Source: Pseudomonas marginalis (GTDB lineage Bacteria; Pseudomonadota; Gammaproteobacteria; Pseudomonadales; Pseudomonadaceae). Taken from it: 44,967 nucleotides of DNA. The position numbers were made by a program, and so were the translations under genes. This document shows, one piece after another, positions 27,522 through 35,855 of the stretch; the first letter of the stretch is position 1; the number at the start of each line of letters is the position of its first letter. The notes beneath the pieces were generated by a model. The model ran no database searches, was not told the origin of the DNA, and worked only from the letters and a program-made list of their open reading frames with translations. Where the stretch lies: positions 14,984 through 59,950 of the forward strand of contig NZ_LKEG01000056.1 in assembly GCF_001645105.1 (NCBI RefSeq), read 5' to 3'.

Positions 27522-28023
27522 ATTTTTCATTCCTTAAGCTGTGCCATCCCCCGCACTGGCAGAGAAGGCACACTGAGTGATTTAGAGTATGAAACAACCG
27601 TGAGCACTACAAACTCGCAAGATTCGTGGGGCGTAACGGAGATGAGTTCCGAAAAATCGCAGCTCATATAAGGAAACCAAATGATCGATGGAAACTTTTA
27701 CCTATGGACATCCAGCGAGAAATCAAGGCTGAGCGTGGATCATTCGCCTCTTTAGCACACACATCGGGTAACACCCCGGCAAAAAAGCAACTTAAAGAAA
27801 ACATTCAACTTAATTAGCTCATCCAACGTATGTTAATTGACGCGCACGCAATGACTTGGGCAGCCGAGCGACAAAATCACGCATTAAAACTTAGTAGCAG
27901 TCGAGCCAGCCACTCATGGTTACTTTCATATATCCCGCAACACCCCAACAACTGCCCAATGACTATGAATATTGAAAATCGCCCCAGACATCATGCCGTT
28001 ACGCCCCACGTAACTTTTCAGGC
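27522..28023. other. AT-richer leader region without a convincing gene
   Basis: About 500 nt of lower GC between the effector-like operon and the dusC terminator. It holds the HrpL-like promoter and a roughly 100-nt leader for the 427-residue protein. Short open frames on the plus strand (for example 27626-27817) lack ribosome-binding sites and recognisable products, so I do not call them genes. The remainder shows nothing I can name. Confidence 0.6.
27623..27650 (-). promoter_or_regulatory. HrpL-type promoter (hrp box)
   Basis: On the minus strand the sequence reads GGAACT, 15 nt, CCACGAA. The HrpL ECF-sigma consensus in Pseudomonas is GGAACC-N15/16-CCACNNA; one base of the -35 half differs and the -10 half fits fully. 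It ends about 100 nt upstream of the start codon of the repeat-protein gene. The match was found by eye; the role of a HrpL/RspL-like sigma is inference from the motif. Confidence 0.75.
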
Positions 28024-28048
28024 AAAAAAAAGGCGCCTTTCGGCGCCC
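28024..28048 (-). terminator. Rho-independent terminator after dusC
   Basis: On the minus strand GGGCGCC-GAAA-GGCGCC is followed by TTTTTTT, a strong GNRA-loop terminator about 35 nt past the dusC stop. Confidence 0.93.
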
Positions 28049-28084
28049 GTTACAGCAAAGGATGAAACACTTATATATGTAAAC

Positions 28085-29062
28085 TTAATCTTGCAACACC
28101 GCTGACTGCTCTCGTTGACGAGGCATACCCAGCAAACGTCCGACCTGCTCCAGGTCTGTCTCCCTGCGCATCAGGGTAAATAACGCCACAGCCTCAGGGT
28201 AATTGCGCGTGAGCATCGCCAGCCATTGCTTCAAGCGGCCCGGTGCTTGACGCTCGGTCAGTTGCGCCACCGACTGGGTCCAGAAATCCTGAAGCATGGG
28301 CTGCATCTCTGCCCAGGTCATCTCGACCACTTCCTCGCCCGCCCGCGCCGCTGCGATCTGCCGCGCCAGGTCCGGGCGCGCTACAAGGCCACGACCCAGC
28401 ATGATGTCTTCGACGCCGCTGATTTCCCGGCAACGGCGCCAATCTTCGACACTCCAGATATCACCGTTGGCGAACACCGGCACCTTGACCACGTCCTGGA
28501 CCCGCGGGATCCATTCCCAGTGGGCCGGCGGCTTGTAGCCATCGGTCTTGGTGCGCGCATGCACGACAATATGTGCCGCGCCGCCTTCGGCCAGGGCGGT
28601 GGCGCAGACCAGGGCGCCGTCCGGGCTGTCGAAACCCAGGCGCATCTTGGCAGTGACCGGTATGTGAGCCGGTACCGCGCGGCGCACGTGCTCGACGATT
28701 TGATTAAGCAGCTCCGGCTCCTTGAGCAGCACCGCGCCGCCCCGGGATTTGTTGACGGTCTTGGCCGGGCAGCCGAAGTTGAGGTCGATGACCTGCGAAC
28801 CCAGCTCACACGCCAGGGCGGCGTTTTCCGCCAGGCACACCGGGTCAGAGCCGAGTAATTGCACACGCAGCGGCACGCCGGCAGCGGTGTGGGCACCGTG
28901 CAGCAGTTCCGGGGCGAGCTTGTGGAAATACGCTGGGGTGAGCAGGCGGTCATTGACGCGGATAAACTCGGTCACGCACCAATCGATACCGCCGACGCGG
29001 GTCAGCACGTCCCGCAGGATGTTGTCGACCAACCCCTCCATGGGCGCCAAAGCAATTTGCAT
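28085..29062 (-). CDS. dusC: tRNA dihydrouridine(16) synthase DusC
   Basis: An FMN enzyme that reduces U16 of tRNA D-loops to dihydrouridine. The start MQIALAPMEGLVD begins at the first barrel strand as in E. coli DusC; a GTG three codons earlier is less likely. The 325-residue protein has the catalytic cysteine in NFGCPAKTVNKSRGGA (about C98), substrate and FMN landmarks VTAKMRLGFDS, VHARTKTDGYKPPAHWEW and ANGDIWSVED, and a C-terminal helical tRNA-binding domain. The DusC subgroup is favoured by the N-terminal APMEG and by length. It ends at a strong terminator and appears monocistronic. Confidence 0.94.
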   Translation of the reverse strand: MQIALAPMEGLVDNILRDVLTRVGGIDWCVTEFIRVNDRLLTPAYFHKLAPELLHGAHTAAGVPLRVQLLGSDPVCLAENAALACELGSQVIDLNFGCPAKTVNKSRGGAVLLKEPELLNQIVEHVRRAVPAHIPVTAKMRLGFDSPDGALVCATALAEGGAAHIVVHARTKTDGYKPPAHWEWIPRVQDVVKVPVFANGDIWSVEDWRRCREISGVEDIMLGRGLVARPDLARQIAAARAGEEVVEMTWAEMQPMLQDFWTQSVAQLTERQAPGRLKQWLAMLTRNYPEAVALFTLMRRETDLEQVGRLLGMPRQREQSAVLQD

Positions 29063-29117
29063 GGAAAACACTCAACAAAAATCGTGGCGCAGTTTACTGG
29101 GTTTCCCACAGCAACCG

Positions 29118-29552
29118 TTAACCCCCTGTCAGGGCGGGGCCGTAACCGTCGAGAAACTCGGCGGGCATGCGCTTAGGCTTGCCGCTGGACAGTTCGATGC
29201 AGACAAAGGTGGTGTGCGCGCGCAACAGCGTGACGCCGTCACGCGGCCGGACCAGCTGAAAACGCCGGGTCATCTTCAGGCGCTGGTCCCAGTCGACGAT
29301 CCAGGTGGCCAGTTGCAATTCGTCGCCTTCATAACCTGCAGCCAGGTAGTCGATCTCGTGCCGCACCACGGCCATGGCACGGTCCAGGCGGCGATATTCG
29401 GTAAGGTCCAGCCCCAGGCGCTGGGAGTGGCGCCAGGCGCAGCGCTCCAGCCAGGACACGTACACCGCGTTATTGGCGTGACCCAGGCCGTCGATGTCTT
29501 CAGATGCAACCTGCAGATCGATGATAAACGGCGTTGCCAAATCCCAACCCAT
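29118..29552 (-). CDS. Hotdog-fold acyl-CoA thioesterase
   Basis: A 144-residue single-domain hotdog protein of the YbgC/4-hydroxybenzoyl-CoA thioesterase type. The family signature with the catalytic acid region is seen as DIDGLGHANNAVYVSWLERC (about 15-34), and HEIDYLAAGYEGDEL supplies the central helix-strand part. Such enzymes hydrolyse short- or medium-chain acyl-CoAs. It is 40 nt downstream of an alpha/beta hydrolase gene on the same strand and may belong to the TetR-controlled group above it. Substrate unknown. Confidence 0.88.
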   Translation of the reverse strand: MGWDLATPFIIDLQVASEDIDGLGHANNAVYVSWLERCAWRHSQRLGLDLTEYRRLDRAMAVVRHEIDYLAAGYEGDELQLATWIVDWDQRLKMTRRFQLVRPRDGVTLLRAHTTFVCIELSSGKPKRMPAEFLDGYGPALTGG

Positions 29553-29592
29553 GCCTTGCTCCCAGTCGATTAATGTCGGCGGGGAGAGTGTA

Positions 29593-30429
29593 TCAGGCGC
29601 TTTGCAGCGCCTGTAAACGACGGCCGGCCAACAGCGCCAGCACAGCGTCGATCAGACGCGGATCAGCCAGCACTTTCTGGTGACCGCCCTGCTCCAGGCG
29701 CAGCAAGCGGCTGTCGAACCAGGCTTCGTGGATGGCCTGAGACGCCTTGACCGGGACGAAGGTATCGTCTTCGGCATGCACGATCAGGCCGGGAATATTC
29801 ATTTGGTAATGGGCCACGTCCAAGTGTTTGAGCGGCATCCCGAACGTCAACTCGACTTCCTGGATAAACGCCGAACGCGCCCGCGCCGGCAAACCGACCA
29901 TCTGGGTAAAGCCGCGCAGCACGTCCAAAAAGCGCGACGGCGAGGCAATACTCACCAACACCTCGGTGCGCAACCCCAACTGCACCGCGAGCATCGCACT
30001 GGCGCCCCCCATGGAATGGCCGATCACGGCGTGCAGCGGCGGCAACTCGGCGGCGGCTTCAAGCATGGCGCGGGCAAACAGCAGCACGTGGGCTTCACGC
30101 CCTGGCGAACGGCCATGGGCAGGGCCGTCCAGGGCAATCACCGAGTAACCATTGTCGACCAGCGCAGTGATCAGGCTGGCAAACTGGGTGGGCCGGCCTT
30201 CCCAACCGTGCATCAACAGCACCGCGGGCCCTTGGCCCCAGCGCAAGGCGGACAACCCGAAACGCAAGGTGATGCGCTCCGATTGCGCCAGCAGCGGCAG
30301 TTCCCAGTCGCGCGGTGGCAGGTCGCGCGGCGTCATGAAGGCGCGACGCATCCGATTGGCCACCGTTTGGGGTGCCAGGCGCCCCAGCGTGCCGTTGAAG
30401 CGACGAATCCAGGTCAACGTGCCCATCAT
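29593..30429 (-). CDS. Alpha/beta hydrolase
   Basis: A 278-residue alpha/beta-hydrolase. The nucleophile elbow is GHSMGG (S139), the oxyanion region is MHGWEGRP near 74-80, a catalytic acid is likely in HAEDDTFVPV (about 214-223), and the histidine in LEQGGHQKVL (about 253) completes the triad. The N-terminal 50 residues form a cap-like extension (WIRRFNGTLGRLAPQ). It begins 11 nt after the TetR gene, so the two are one operon. The substrate is unknown; an esterase role is likely and control by the TetR repressor follows from context. Confidence 0.9.
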   Translation of the reverse strand: MMGTLTWIRRFNGTLGRLAPQTVANRMRRAFMTPRDLPPRDWELPLLAQSERITLRFGLSALRWGQGPAVLLMHGWEGRPTQFASLITALVDNGYSVIALDGPAHGRSPGREAHVLLFARAMLEAAAELPPLHAVIGHSMGGASAMLAVQLGLRTEVLVSIASPSRFLDVLRGFTQMVGLPARARSAFIQEVELTFGMPLKHLDVAHYQMNIPGLIVHAEDDTFVPVKASQAIHEAWFDSRLLRLEQGGHQKVLADPRLIDAVLALLAGRRLQALQSA

Positions 30430-30440
30430 GCAGCCCTCTT

Positions 30441-30980
30441 CTAGCGCACGGCCGACTTGGCGGCGCGCAGCACACGGTCAGACAGTTCCCCCGGCCCCAA
30501 GGCGCGGGCCAAGGCCAGGCCTCCGATCATCAGCGCCATGTCAGCCAGCGCTTTGTCGGTGTCTTCAGGGCCCGCGGCGAGTTGCGCCGCCATCAGCTCG
30601 CAGTGGTCGCTCAGCGCCTGGCGGAATTCATCCGGCAGTCGGCTCATCTCGCCGACGGTCGCGGGGATCGGGCAGGCCTGGGCGGTTGAGTCACGGTGCT
30701 TGCGCGACAGGTAAAATGCCGCCACCAGGCCTCTGCGCTCCTCGCCGGTGAGCTGTGAATCCATGTCGTCAATCGATGCGCGACGCTTGGCCAGCAACTG
30801 GGTGAAGGCCTCCAGCATCAGCGCGTCCTTGCTTTCAAAATGCGCGTAGAAACCACCGACGGTCAGCCCCGCCGCGCCCATGACTTCACCCACACTCGGT
30901 TCGGCCGGGCCACGCTGGATCAACGCAGCGCTGGCGGCCTGCAAAATACGTTCGCGGGTTTGCGCTTTTTTATCGCTCAT
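30441..30980 (-). CDS. TetR-family transcriptional repressor
   Basis: A 179-residue TetR-type regulator. The second of two adjacent ATGs (30980) is preferred because GGAGG lies 5 nt before it. The N-terminal HTH is visible in VGEVMGAAGLTVGGFYAHFE (about 25-44), with the helix-3 GGFYAHF signature, and the rest is a helical ligand-binding domain. It heads the hydrolase operon. A perfect palindrome lies 26 nt upstream, suggesting autoregulation and control of the hydrolase. The inducer is unknown. Confidence 0.92.
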   Translation of the reverse strand: MSDKKAQTRERILQAASAALIQRGPAEPSVGEVMGAAGLTVGGFYAHFESKDALMLEAFTQLLAKRRASIDDMDSQLTGEERRGLVAAFYLSRKHRDSTAQACPIPATVGEMSRLPDEFRQALSDHCELMAAQLAAGPEDTDKALADMALMIGGLALARALGPGELSDRVLRAAKSAVR

Positions 30981-31005
30981 CATTGCCTCCGTCGTTCATG
31001 GGTTG

Positions 31006-31028
31006 AATATTATTACCATAATAATATT
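31006..31028. promoter_or_regulatory. Palindromic operator for the TetR regulator
   Basis: AATATTATT-ACCAT-AATAATATT is a perfect inverted repeat with 9-bp arms and a 5-bp centre, just upstream of the TetR gene. TetR operators are typically palindromes of this size near the promoter, so it is the likely binding site. Confidence 0.7.
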
Positions 31029-31108
31029 TGGCAAGCGACAGGCATGACCGTCGGTCAGATGAGAAAGCAAGAAGGGAAGAAAAAATTGGCCAAACGCCAG
31101 ACAAACAA

Positions 31109-31159
31109 AAGGGCCATTCAATAATTGAATGACCCTTAAAAATCCCGCAGAGCGGGTAA
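31109..31159 (-). terminator. Two consecutive terminators of the tRNA operon
   Basis: On the minus strand CCCGC-TCT-GCGGG-ATTTTT immediately follows the last tRNA-Glu. A second stem, AAGGGTCATTCAAT paired with ATTGAATGGCCCTT and followed by TTG, lies directly after it. Confidence 0.82.
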
Positions 31160-31162
31160 TCG

Positions 31163-31238
31163 TGGCGTCCCCTAGGGGACTCGAACCCCTGTTACCGCCG
31201 TGAAAGGGCGGTGTCCTAGGCCACTAGACGAAGGGGAC
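31163..31238 (-). tRNA. tRNA-Glu (anticodon TTC), copy 2 of 2
   Basis: A 76-nt cloverleaf starting GTCCCCTTCGTCTAG. The anticodon loop contains TTC between CGCC and GGCG-type stems, and CCA is encoded. It is identical in mature sequence to the copy at 31442. Confidence 0.96.
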
Positions 31239-31315
31239 ACAAACCTTCTGTACATTGATCAGGCTGAGACTGATCGATTCAAGGACGGTGTGGCCGGAAC
31301 CTTGAACCTGTAAAT

Positions 31316-31391
<76 letters not shown>

Positions 31392-31441
31392 GGATTTTTC
31401 GTCTCGCGACGCAGCAGACCTTTCGAGCTGCTTGTTGAAAC

Positions 31442-31517
31442 TGGCGTCCCCTAGGGGACTCGAACCCCTGTTACCGCCGTGAAAGGGCGGTGTCCTAGGC
31501 CACTAGACGAAGGGGAC
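31442..31517 (-). tRNA. tRNA-Glu (anticodon TTC), copy 1 of 2
   Basis: Same 76-nt tRNA-Glu as at 31163. It is the second gene of the operon in the direction of transcription. Confidence 0.96.
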
Positions 31518-31595
31518 AAAACCTTCTGTACAGCTGATCAGCGCTGAGAACTGATCAATTCAAGGACGGTGTGGCCAGACCTTGAACCTACAAAT

Positions 31596-31671
<76 letters not shown>

Positions 31672-31692
31672 TCATCGGTGAGGACGGGGCGA

Positions 31693-31721
31693 ATCTTAAT
31701 GGCGGTTTGGAAGTGTGTCAA
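31693..31721 (-). promoter_or_regulatory. sigma70 promoter of the tRNA operon
   Basis: On the minus strand TTGACA (31716-31721) and TAAGAT (31693-31698) are 17 nt apart. A GC-rich CGCCCCG discriminator follows, typical of growth-rate and ppGpp-controlled stable-RNA promoters. It lies 22 nt upstream of the first tRNA. Confidence 0.85.
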
Positions 31722-31776
31722 ATTTATTTTCAACAATTTCCAAAATTTTTTGCCGGGATAACAATCACTTACCGGC

Positions 31777-31800
31777 GAAACCCCGGAAAACCGGGGTTTC
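31777..31800 (-). terminator. Hairpin after gltX
   Basis: GAAACCCCGG-TTTT-CCGGGGTTTC, a perfect 10-bp stem about 20 nt past the gltX stop. The downstream T-run is weak, so termination efficiency is uncertain. Confidence 0.7.
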
Positions 31801-31818
31801 GTCGTTTCAACCGCTTGC

Positions 31819-33300
31819 TCAGGCGATAGCGCCCAGCAGTTTTTCCCACTCTTTGTTTTCTTTCTTCGATACACCACCAAGCAAATCAAGGGCTTGGCGC
31901 AGACGGAAACGTGTCAGGTCCGGGCCGAGGATTTCCATTGCATCCAGCACCGACACCGAACTGGCCTGCCCGGTGATCGCGGCGAACATCAGCGGCATGG
32001 CGTCGCGCAGTTTCAATTCCAGGGATTCCACCACCGCCTGGATCGTCGCGGTGATCGCATCCTTCTCCCACTGGCGCAGGCTTTCCAGCTTCCACAGGAT
32101 CAACTGCATCAACTGGCGAACCTGGTCGCCCGAGAGCTTCTTGGACTCGAACAGCTTGGGATCCGGATTAACGCCACCGGCAAAGAAGAAACTGGCCAAA
32201 GGCGCGACCTGGCTGAACGTCTCCACCCTGCCCTGCACCAGCGGCGCGATTTTCATCATGTACTCAGGGTTCAACGCCCACTGCTGCACGCGGCTGGCGA
32301 ACTCTTCGACCGGCAAGTCACGCAGCCACTGGCCGTTGAGCCACGACAGTTTCTCGATGTCGAAGATCGGCCCACCCAGCGACACGCGGGACAGGTCGAA
32401 GTTGTCGACCATTTCCTGCAGCGAGAACTTCTCGCGCTCGTCCGGCATCGACCAGCCCATGCGCCCCAGGTAGTTGAGCATCGCCTCAGGCATGAAGCCC
32501 ATGCGCTCGTAGAAGGTCACCGAGGTCGGGTTCTTGCGCTTGGACAGCTTGCTCTTGTCCGGGTTACGCAGCAGCGGCATGTAGCACAGCTGCGGTTGTT
32601 CCCAGCCGAAGTATTCGTAGAGCAGGATCAGTTTCGGTGCCGATGGCAACCATTCTTCGCCGCGCAGTACGTGGGTGATGCCCATCAAGTGGTCGTCGAC
32701 CACGTTGGCCAGGAAGTACGTCGGCAGGCCGTCGGTCTTCATCAGCACCTGCATGTCCATGCGGTCCCACGGGATCTCGACGTCACCGCGCAGCATGTCC
32801 GGCACCACGCATACGCCTTCGCTCGGCACTTTCATGCGGATCACGTGAGGTTCGCCAGCCGCCAGGCGCTGGGCCACTTCTTCCTTCGACAGCAGCAGCG
32901 CGCGGCCGTCGTAGCGCGGGGTTTCGCCACGGGCCTGTTGCTCGGCGCGCATCTGGTCCAGTTCTTCGGCGGTGCAGAAGCACGGGAACGCGTGACCCAT
33001 GTCGACCAGTTGCTGGGTGTACTGCTTGTAGATGTCGCTGCGCTCGCTCTGGCGATACGGGCCGTGCGGGCCGCCAACGTCCGGGCCTTCCGCCCAGGTA
33101 ATGCCCAGCCAGCGCAAGGCATCGAAAATCTGCTGTTCCGACTCACGGGTGGAGCGCAGTTGATCGGTGTCTTCGATCCGCAGGATGAATTCACCGCCGT
33201 GCTGCTTGGCAAAGCAGTAGTTGAACAAGGCGATGTAAGCAGTGCCGACGTGGGGATCCCCAGTAGGCGATGGCGCAATGCGCGTGCGGACGGTGGTCAT
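31819..33300 (-). CDS. gltX: Glutamyl-tRNA synthetase GltX
   Basis: Class I aminoacyl-tRNA synthetase charging tRNA-Glu, 493 residues. The start MTTVRTRIAPSPTG is canonical; the reading frame is open further upstream only through non-coding, REP-containing DNA. The HIGH-equivalent is PSPTGDPHVGT (10-20) and the KMSKS-equivalent KLSKR (251-255). A CFC motif and downstream residues near 107-130 correspond to the zinc-region position of some GluRS. The anticodon-binding domain fills the C-terminus. A neat neighbour is its own substrate gene, tRNA-Glu, encoded twice just downstream. Confidence 0.97.
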   Translation of the reverse strand: MTTVRTRIAPSPTGDPHVGTAYIALFNYCFAKQHGGEFILRIEDTDQLRSTRESEQQIFDALRWLGITWAEGPDVGGPHGPYRQSERSDIYKQYTQQLVDMGHAFPCFCTAEELDQMRAEQQARGETPRYDGRALLLSKEEVAQRLAAGEPHVIRMKVPSEGVCVVPDMLRGDVEIPWDRMDMQVLMKTDGLPTYFLANVVDDHLMGITHVLRGEEWLPSAPKLILLYEYFGWEQPQLCYMPLLRNPDKSKLSKRKNPTSVTFYERMGFMPEAMLNYLGRMGWSMPDEREKFSLQEMVDNFDLSRVSLGGPIFDIEKLSWLNGQWLRDLPVEEFASRVQQWALNPEYMMKIAPLVQGRVETFSQVAPLASFFFAGGVNPDPKLFESKKLSGDQVRQLMQLILWKLESLRQWEKDAITATIQAVVESLELKLRDAMPLMFAAITGQASSVSVLDAMEILGPDLTRFRLRQALDLLGGVSKKENKEWEKLLGAIA

Positions 33301-33390
33301 GGCTGGTCTCGAATGGGCGATAAAACTGAAAATTGAAACAAGGGGCGAATGGTAACAGCCTGGGTGATTTCTGGAAAACCGAGGCGCGGC

Positions 33391-33474
33391 CATCGGGGGC
33401 AAGCCCCCTCCCACATTTGACCGAGGTCCAACATGGAAATGCGGTCCAGTGTGGGAGGGGGCTTGCCCCCGATG
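33391..33474. repeat. REPIN (well-conserved inverted REP pair)
   Basis: ATCGGGGGCAAGCCCCCTCC...ACATTTG and the inverted GTGTGGGAGGGGGCTTGCCC...CGATG, separated by about 35 nt, occupy the 195-nt gap between gltX and uvrB. Confidence 0.93.
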
Positions 33475-33496
33475 AGGCCGGTAAAACCACGGTAAA

Positions 33497-35512
33497 TCAG
33501 ACGGCAAGCAAGCGCTCACGCAACTTGCCAATCTCATCCCGCGTCTGCGCCGCTGCCTCAAACTCCAGGTCTCGCGCCAACTGGTACATCTTCTCTTCCA
33601 GCTGTCGAATCCGCTTGGTGATCTCACTCGGCGAGCGCAGTTCGTTTTCGTACTTGGCGCTTTCCTCGGCAGCCTTGGCCATGCCCTTACGCTTCTTGCT
33701 GCGCGAACCCGGCACGGTGGCGCCTTCCATGATGTCGGCGACGTCCTTGAACACGCCTTTCGGGGTGATGCCATTTTCCAGGTTGAAGGCAATCTGCTTG
33801 TCGCGACGGCGTTGGGTCTCGCCAATCGCGCGTTCCATAGACCCGGTGATGCGGTCCGCATAAAGAATCGCCCGGCCGTTGAGGTTCCGCGCGGCGCGAC
33901 CGATGGTCTGGATCAACGAGCGCTCGGAGCGCAGGAAGCCTTCTTTGTCGGCATCAAGGATCGCCACCAGCGACACTTCCGGCATGTCCAGGCCTTCGCG
34001 CAGCAGGTTGATCCCCACCAGCACATCGAAGGTGCCCAGGCGCAGGTCGCGGATGATTTCCACCCGTTCCACAGTGTCGATGTCCGAGTGCAGGTAACGC
34101 ACGCGCACGCCGTGGTCGGCCAGGTAGTCGGTCAAGTCTTCGGACATGCGCTTGGTCAGCGTGGTGACCAGCACCCGCTCTTCGAGGGCCACGCGCTTGG
34201 TGATTTCCGAGAGCAAGTCATCCACCTGGGTCAACGCCGGGCGGATTTCGATTTCCGGGTCGACCAGCCCGGTCGGACGCACCAGTTGCTCGATCACGCG
34301 GCCCGCATGCTCGGCCTCGTAGTTGCCAGGCGTGGCCGACACAAAAATGGTTTGCGGGCTGATGGCTTCCCACTCATCAAAGCGCATCGGCCGGTTATCC
34401 AGCGCCGACGGCAGGCGGAAACCGTATTCCACCAAGGTTTCTTTACGCGAGCGGTCGCCCTTATACATCGCGCCGACCTGCGGCACGCTGACGTGGGACT
34501 CGTCGATCACCAGCAGCGCGTCGGGCGGCAGGTAATCGTAGAGGGTCGGCGGCGGCGCGCCGGATTCACGGCCCGACAGGTAGCGCGAGTAGTTTTCGAT
34601 ACCGTTGCAGTACCCCAGCTCCAGGATCATCTCCAGGTCAAAGCGGGTGCGCTGCTCCAGGCGCTGGGCTTCCACCAGCTTGTTGTTGGAGCGCAGGTAC
34701 TCCAGGCGCTCGGCCAACTCGACCTTGATGCCCTCGATGGCGCCCATAAGGGTTTCACGCGGGGTCACGTAGTGGCTTTTCGGATAGAAGGTGAAGCGCG
34801 GCAGCTTGCGGATCACTTCGCCGGTCAACGGGTCGAAGGCCGACAAGCTCTCGACTTCATCGTCAAACAGTTCGATGCGGATCGCTTCCAGGTCGGATTC
34901 GGCCGGGTAGATGTCGATCACGTCACCACGCACCCGGAAGGTGGCGCGGGCAAAGTCCATGTCGTTGCGGGTGTATTGCAAACTGGTCAACCGACGCAGC
35001 AGCTCGCGCTGGTCGAGCTTGTCGCCGCGATCAACGTGCAGCACCATCTTCAAATAGGTTTCCGGGCTGCCCAGGCCGTAGATGCACGACACCGTGGTGA
35101 CGATGATCGCGTCCTTGCGCTCCAGCAGCGCCTTGGTCGCCGACAGCCGCATCTGCTCAATGTGGTCGTTGATCGACGCATCCTTCTCGATAAAGGTATC
35201 GGAAGACGGCACGTAGGCTTCGGGCTGGTAGTAGTCGTAATAGGAAACGAAATACTCCACCGCGTTGTTCGGGAAGAACGCCTTGAACTCGCCGTAGAGC
35301 TGCGCGGCCAAAGTTTTGTTCGGCGCCAGCACCAGGGTGGGGCGGTTGATCTGCGCGATCACGTTGGCGATGCTGAAGGTCTTGCCCGAACCGGTCACCC
35401 CGAGCAGCGTCTGGTGGGCCAGGCCGGCCTCGATGCCTTCGACCATCTGGCGAATGGCTTCCGGCTGATCGCCAGCGGGTTCAAAGCGGGTGACGAGTTG
35501 GAAATCCGACAT
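33497..35512 (-). CDS. uvrB: Excinuclease ABC subunit B
   Basis: DNA-damage verification subunit of nucleotide excision repair, working with UvrA and UvrC. The start MSDFQLVTRFEPAGDQP gives 671 residues, the usual length; an upstream extension of 20 residues is atypical. Walker A is GVTGSGKTFS (38-47). The beta-hairpin region has YYDYYQPEAYVP, helicase motif II is DESHV, and motif VI is QTIGRAARN. A C-terminal UVR (UvrC-interacting) coiled coil is present from about 630 (LEEKMYQLARDLEFEAAA). No obvious LexA box was found upstream by eye. Confidence 0.97.
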   Translation of the reverse strand: MSDFQLVTRFEPAGDQPEAIRQMVEGIEAGLAHQTLLGVTGSGKTFSIANVIAQINRPTLVLAPNKTLAAQLYGEFKAFFPNNAVEYFVSYYDYYQPEAYVPSSDTFIEKDASINDHIEQMRLSATKALLERKDAIIVTTVSCIYGLGSPETYLKMVLHVDRGDKLDQRELLRRLTSLQYTRNDMDFARATFRVRGDVIDIYPAESDLEAIRIELFDDEVESLSAFDPLTGEVIRKLPRFTFYPKSHYVTPRETLMGAIEGIKVELAERLEYLRSNNKLVEAQRLEQRTRFDLEMILELGYCNGIENYSRYLSGRESGAPPPTLYDYLPPDALLVIDESHVSVPQVGAMYKGDRSRKETLVEYGFRLPSALDNRPMRFDEWEAISPQTIFVSATPGNYEAEHAGRVIEQLVRPTGLVDPEIEIRPALTQVDDLLSEITKRVALEERVLVTTLTKRMSEDLTDYLADHGVRVRYLHSDIDTVERVEIIRDLRLGTFDVLVGINLLREGLDMPEVSLVAILDADKEGFLRSERSLIQTIGRAARNLNGRAILYADRITGSMERAIGETQRRRDKQIAFNLENGITPKGVFKDVADIMEGATVPGSRSKKRKGMAKAAEESAKYENELRSPSEITKRIRQLEEKMYQLARDLEFEAAAQTRDEIGKLRERLLAV

Positions 35513-35855
35513 AACGTACCTCGTGTAGTCACCCCAGACTGTAAACCCGTCGAGGACGAAATAGACCACCACCCGCGAAGATTCAGCGCGGATCGTAGGA
35601 AAAAACCATGATAGCCATAGAAGTGGTGGCGAATGTGGCGGGTTTCAAGGCAATCGTCCTGACTGCCGTCTACGATCAATGTTGCAATAAGACTAACGGT
35701 CAGCAAATAAACCGAAAAACTTGGCCGAAAAGCCGTTTCGGTGGTCGCCCTCGGCAGTGAGGGCCTCTATACTAGCTCCCCGTTTGTGCACCGCTCTAGT
35801 GCATTCGGCTGGAGCGCGACACGTCCCTCCATTCCCCCATAGAGCTGCCGCAAAA
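35513..35855. other. Divergent uvrB-aminotransferase intergenic region
   Basis: About 340 nt. On the plus strand a TATACT -10-like hexamer sits at 35768-35773. It is preceded by two adjacent small inverted repeats, CCGAAA-agccg-TTTCGG (35725-35741) and GCCCTC-ggcagt-GAGGGC (35747-35764). They may be operator sites or chance. No clear -35 box, LexA site or RNA gene is seen. Confidence 0.4.

Noticed and set aside
27626..27817. 63-codon plus-strand frame near the hrp box
   Set aside because: No ribosome-binding site, GTG start inside the promoter motif, no recognisable product.
27830..28105. 91-codon plus-strand frame
   Set aside because: Runs through the dusC terminator and lacks a plausible start signal.
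33301..33861. N-terminal extension of gltX
   Set aside because: The frame stays open through the REPIN and the end of uvrB, but GluRS begins at MTTVRTRIAPSPTG.
35513..35620. Possible LexA/SOS box before uvrB
   Set aside because: CTGT occurs (ACTGTAAACC) but no CTGT-N8-ACAG pairing was found by eye.
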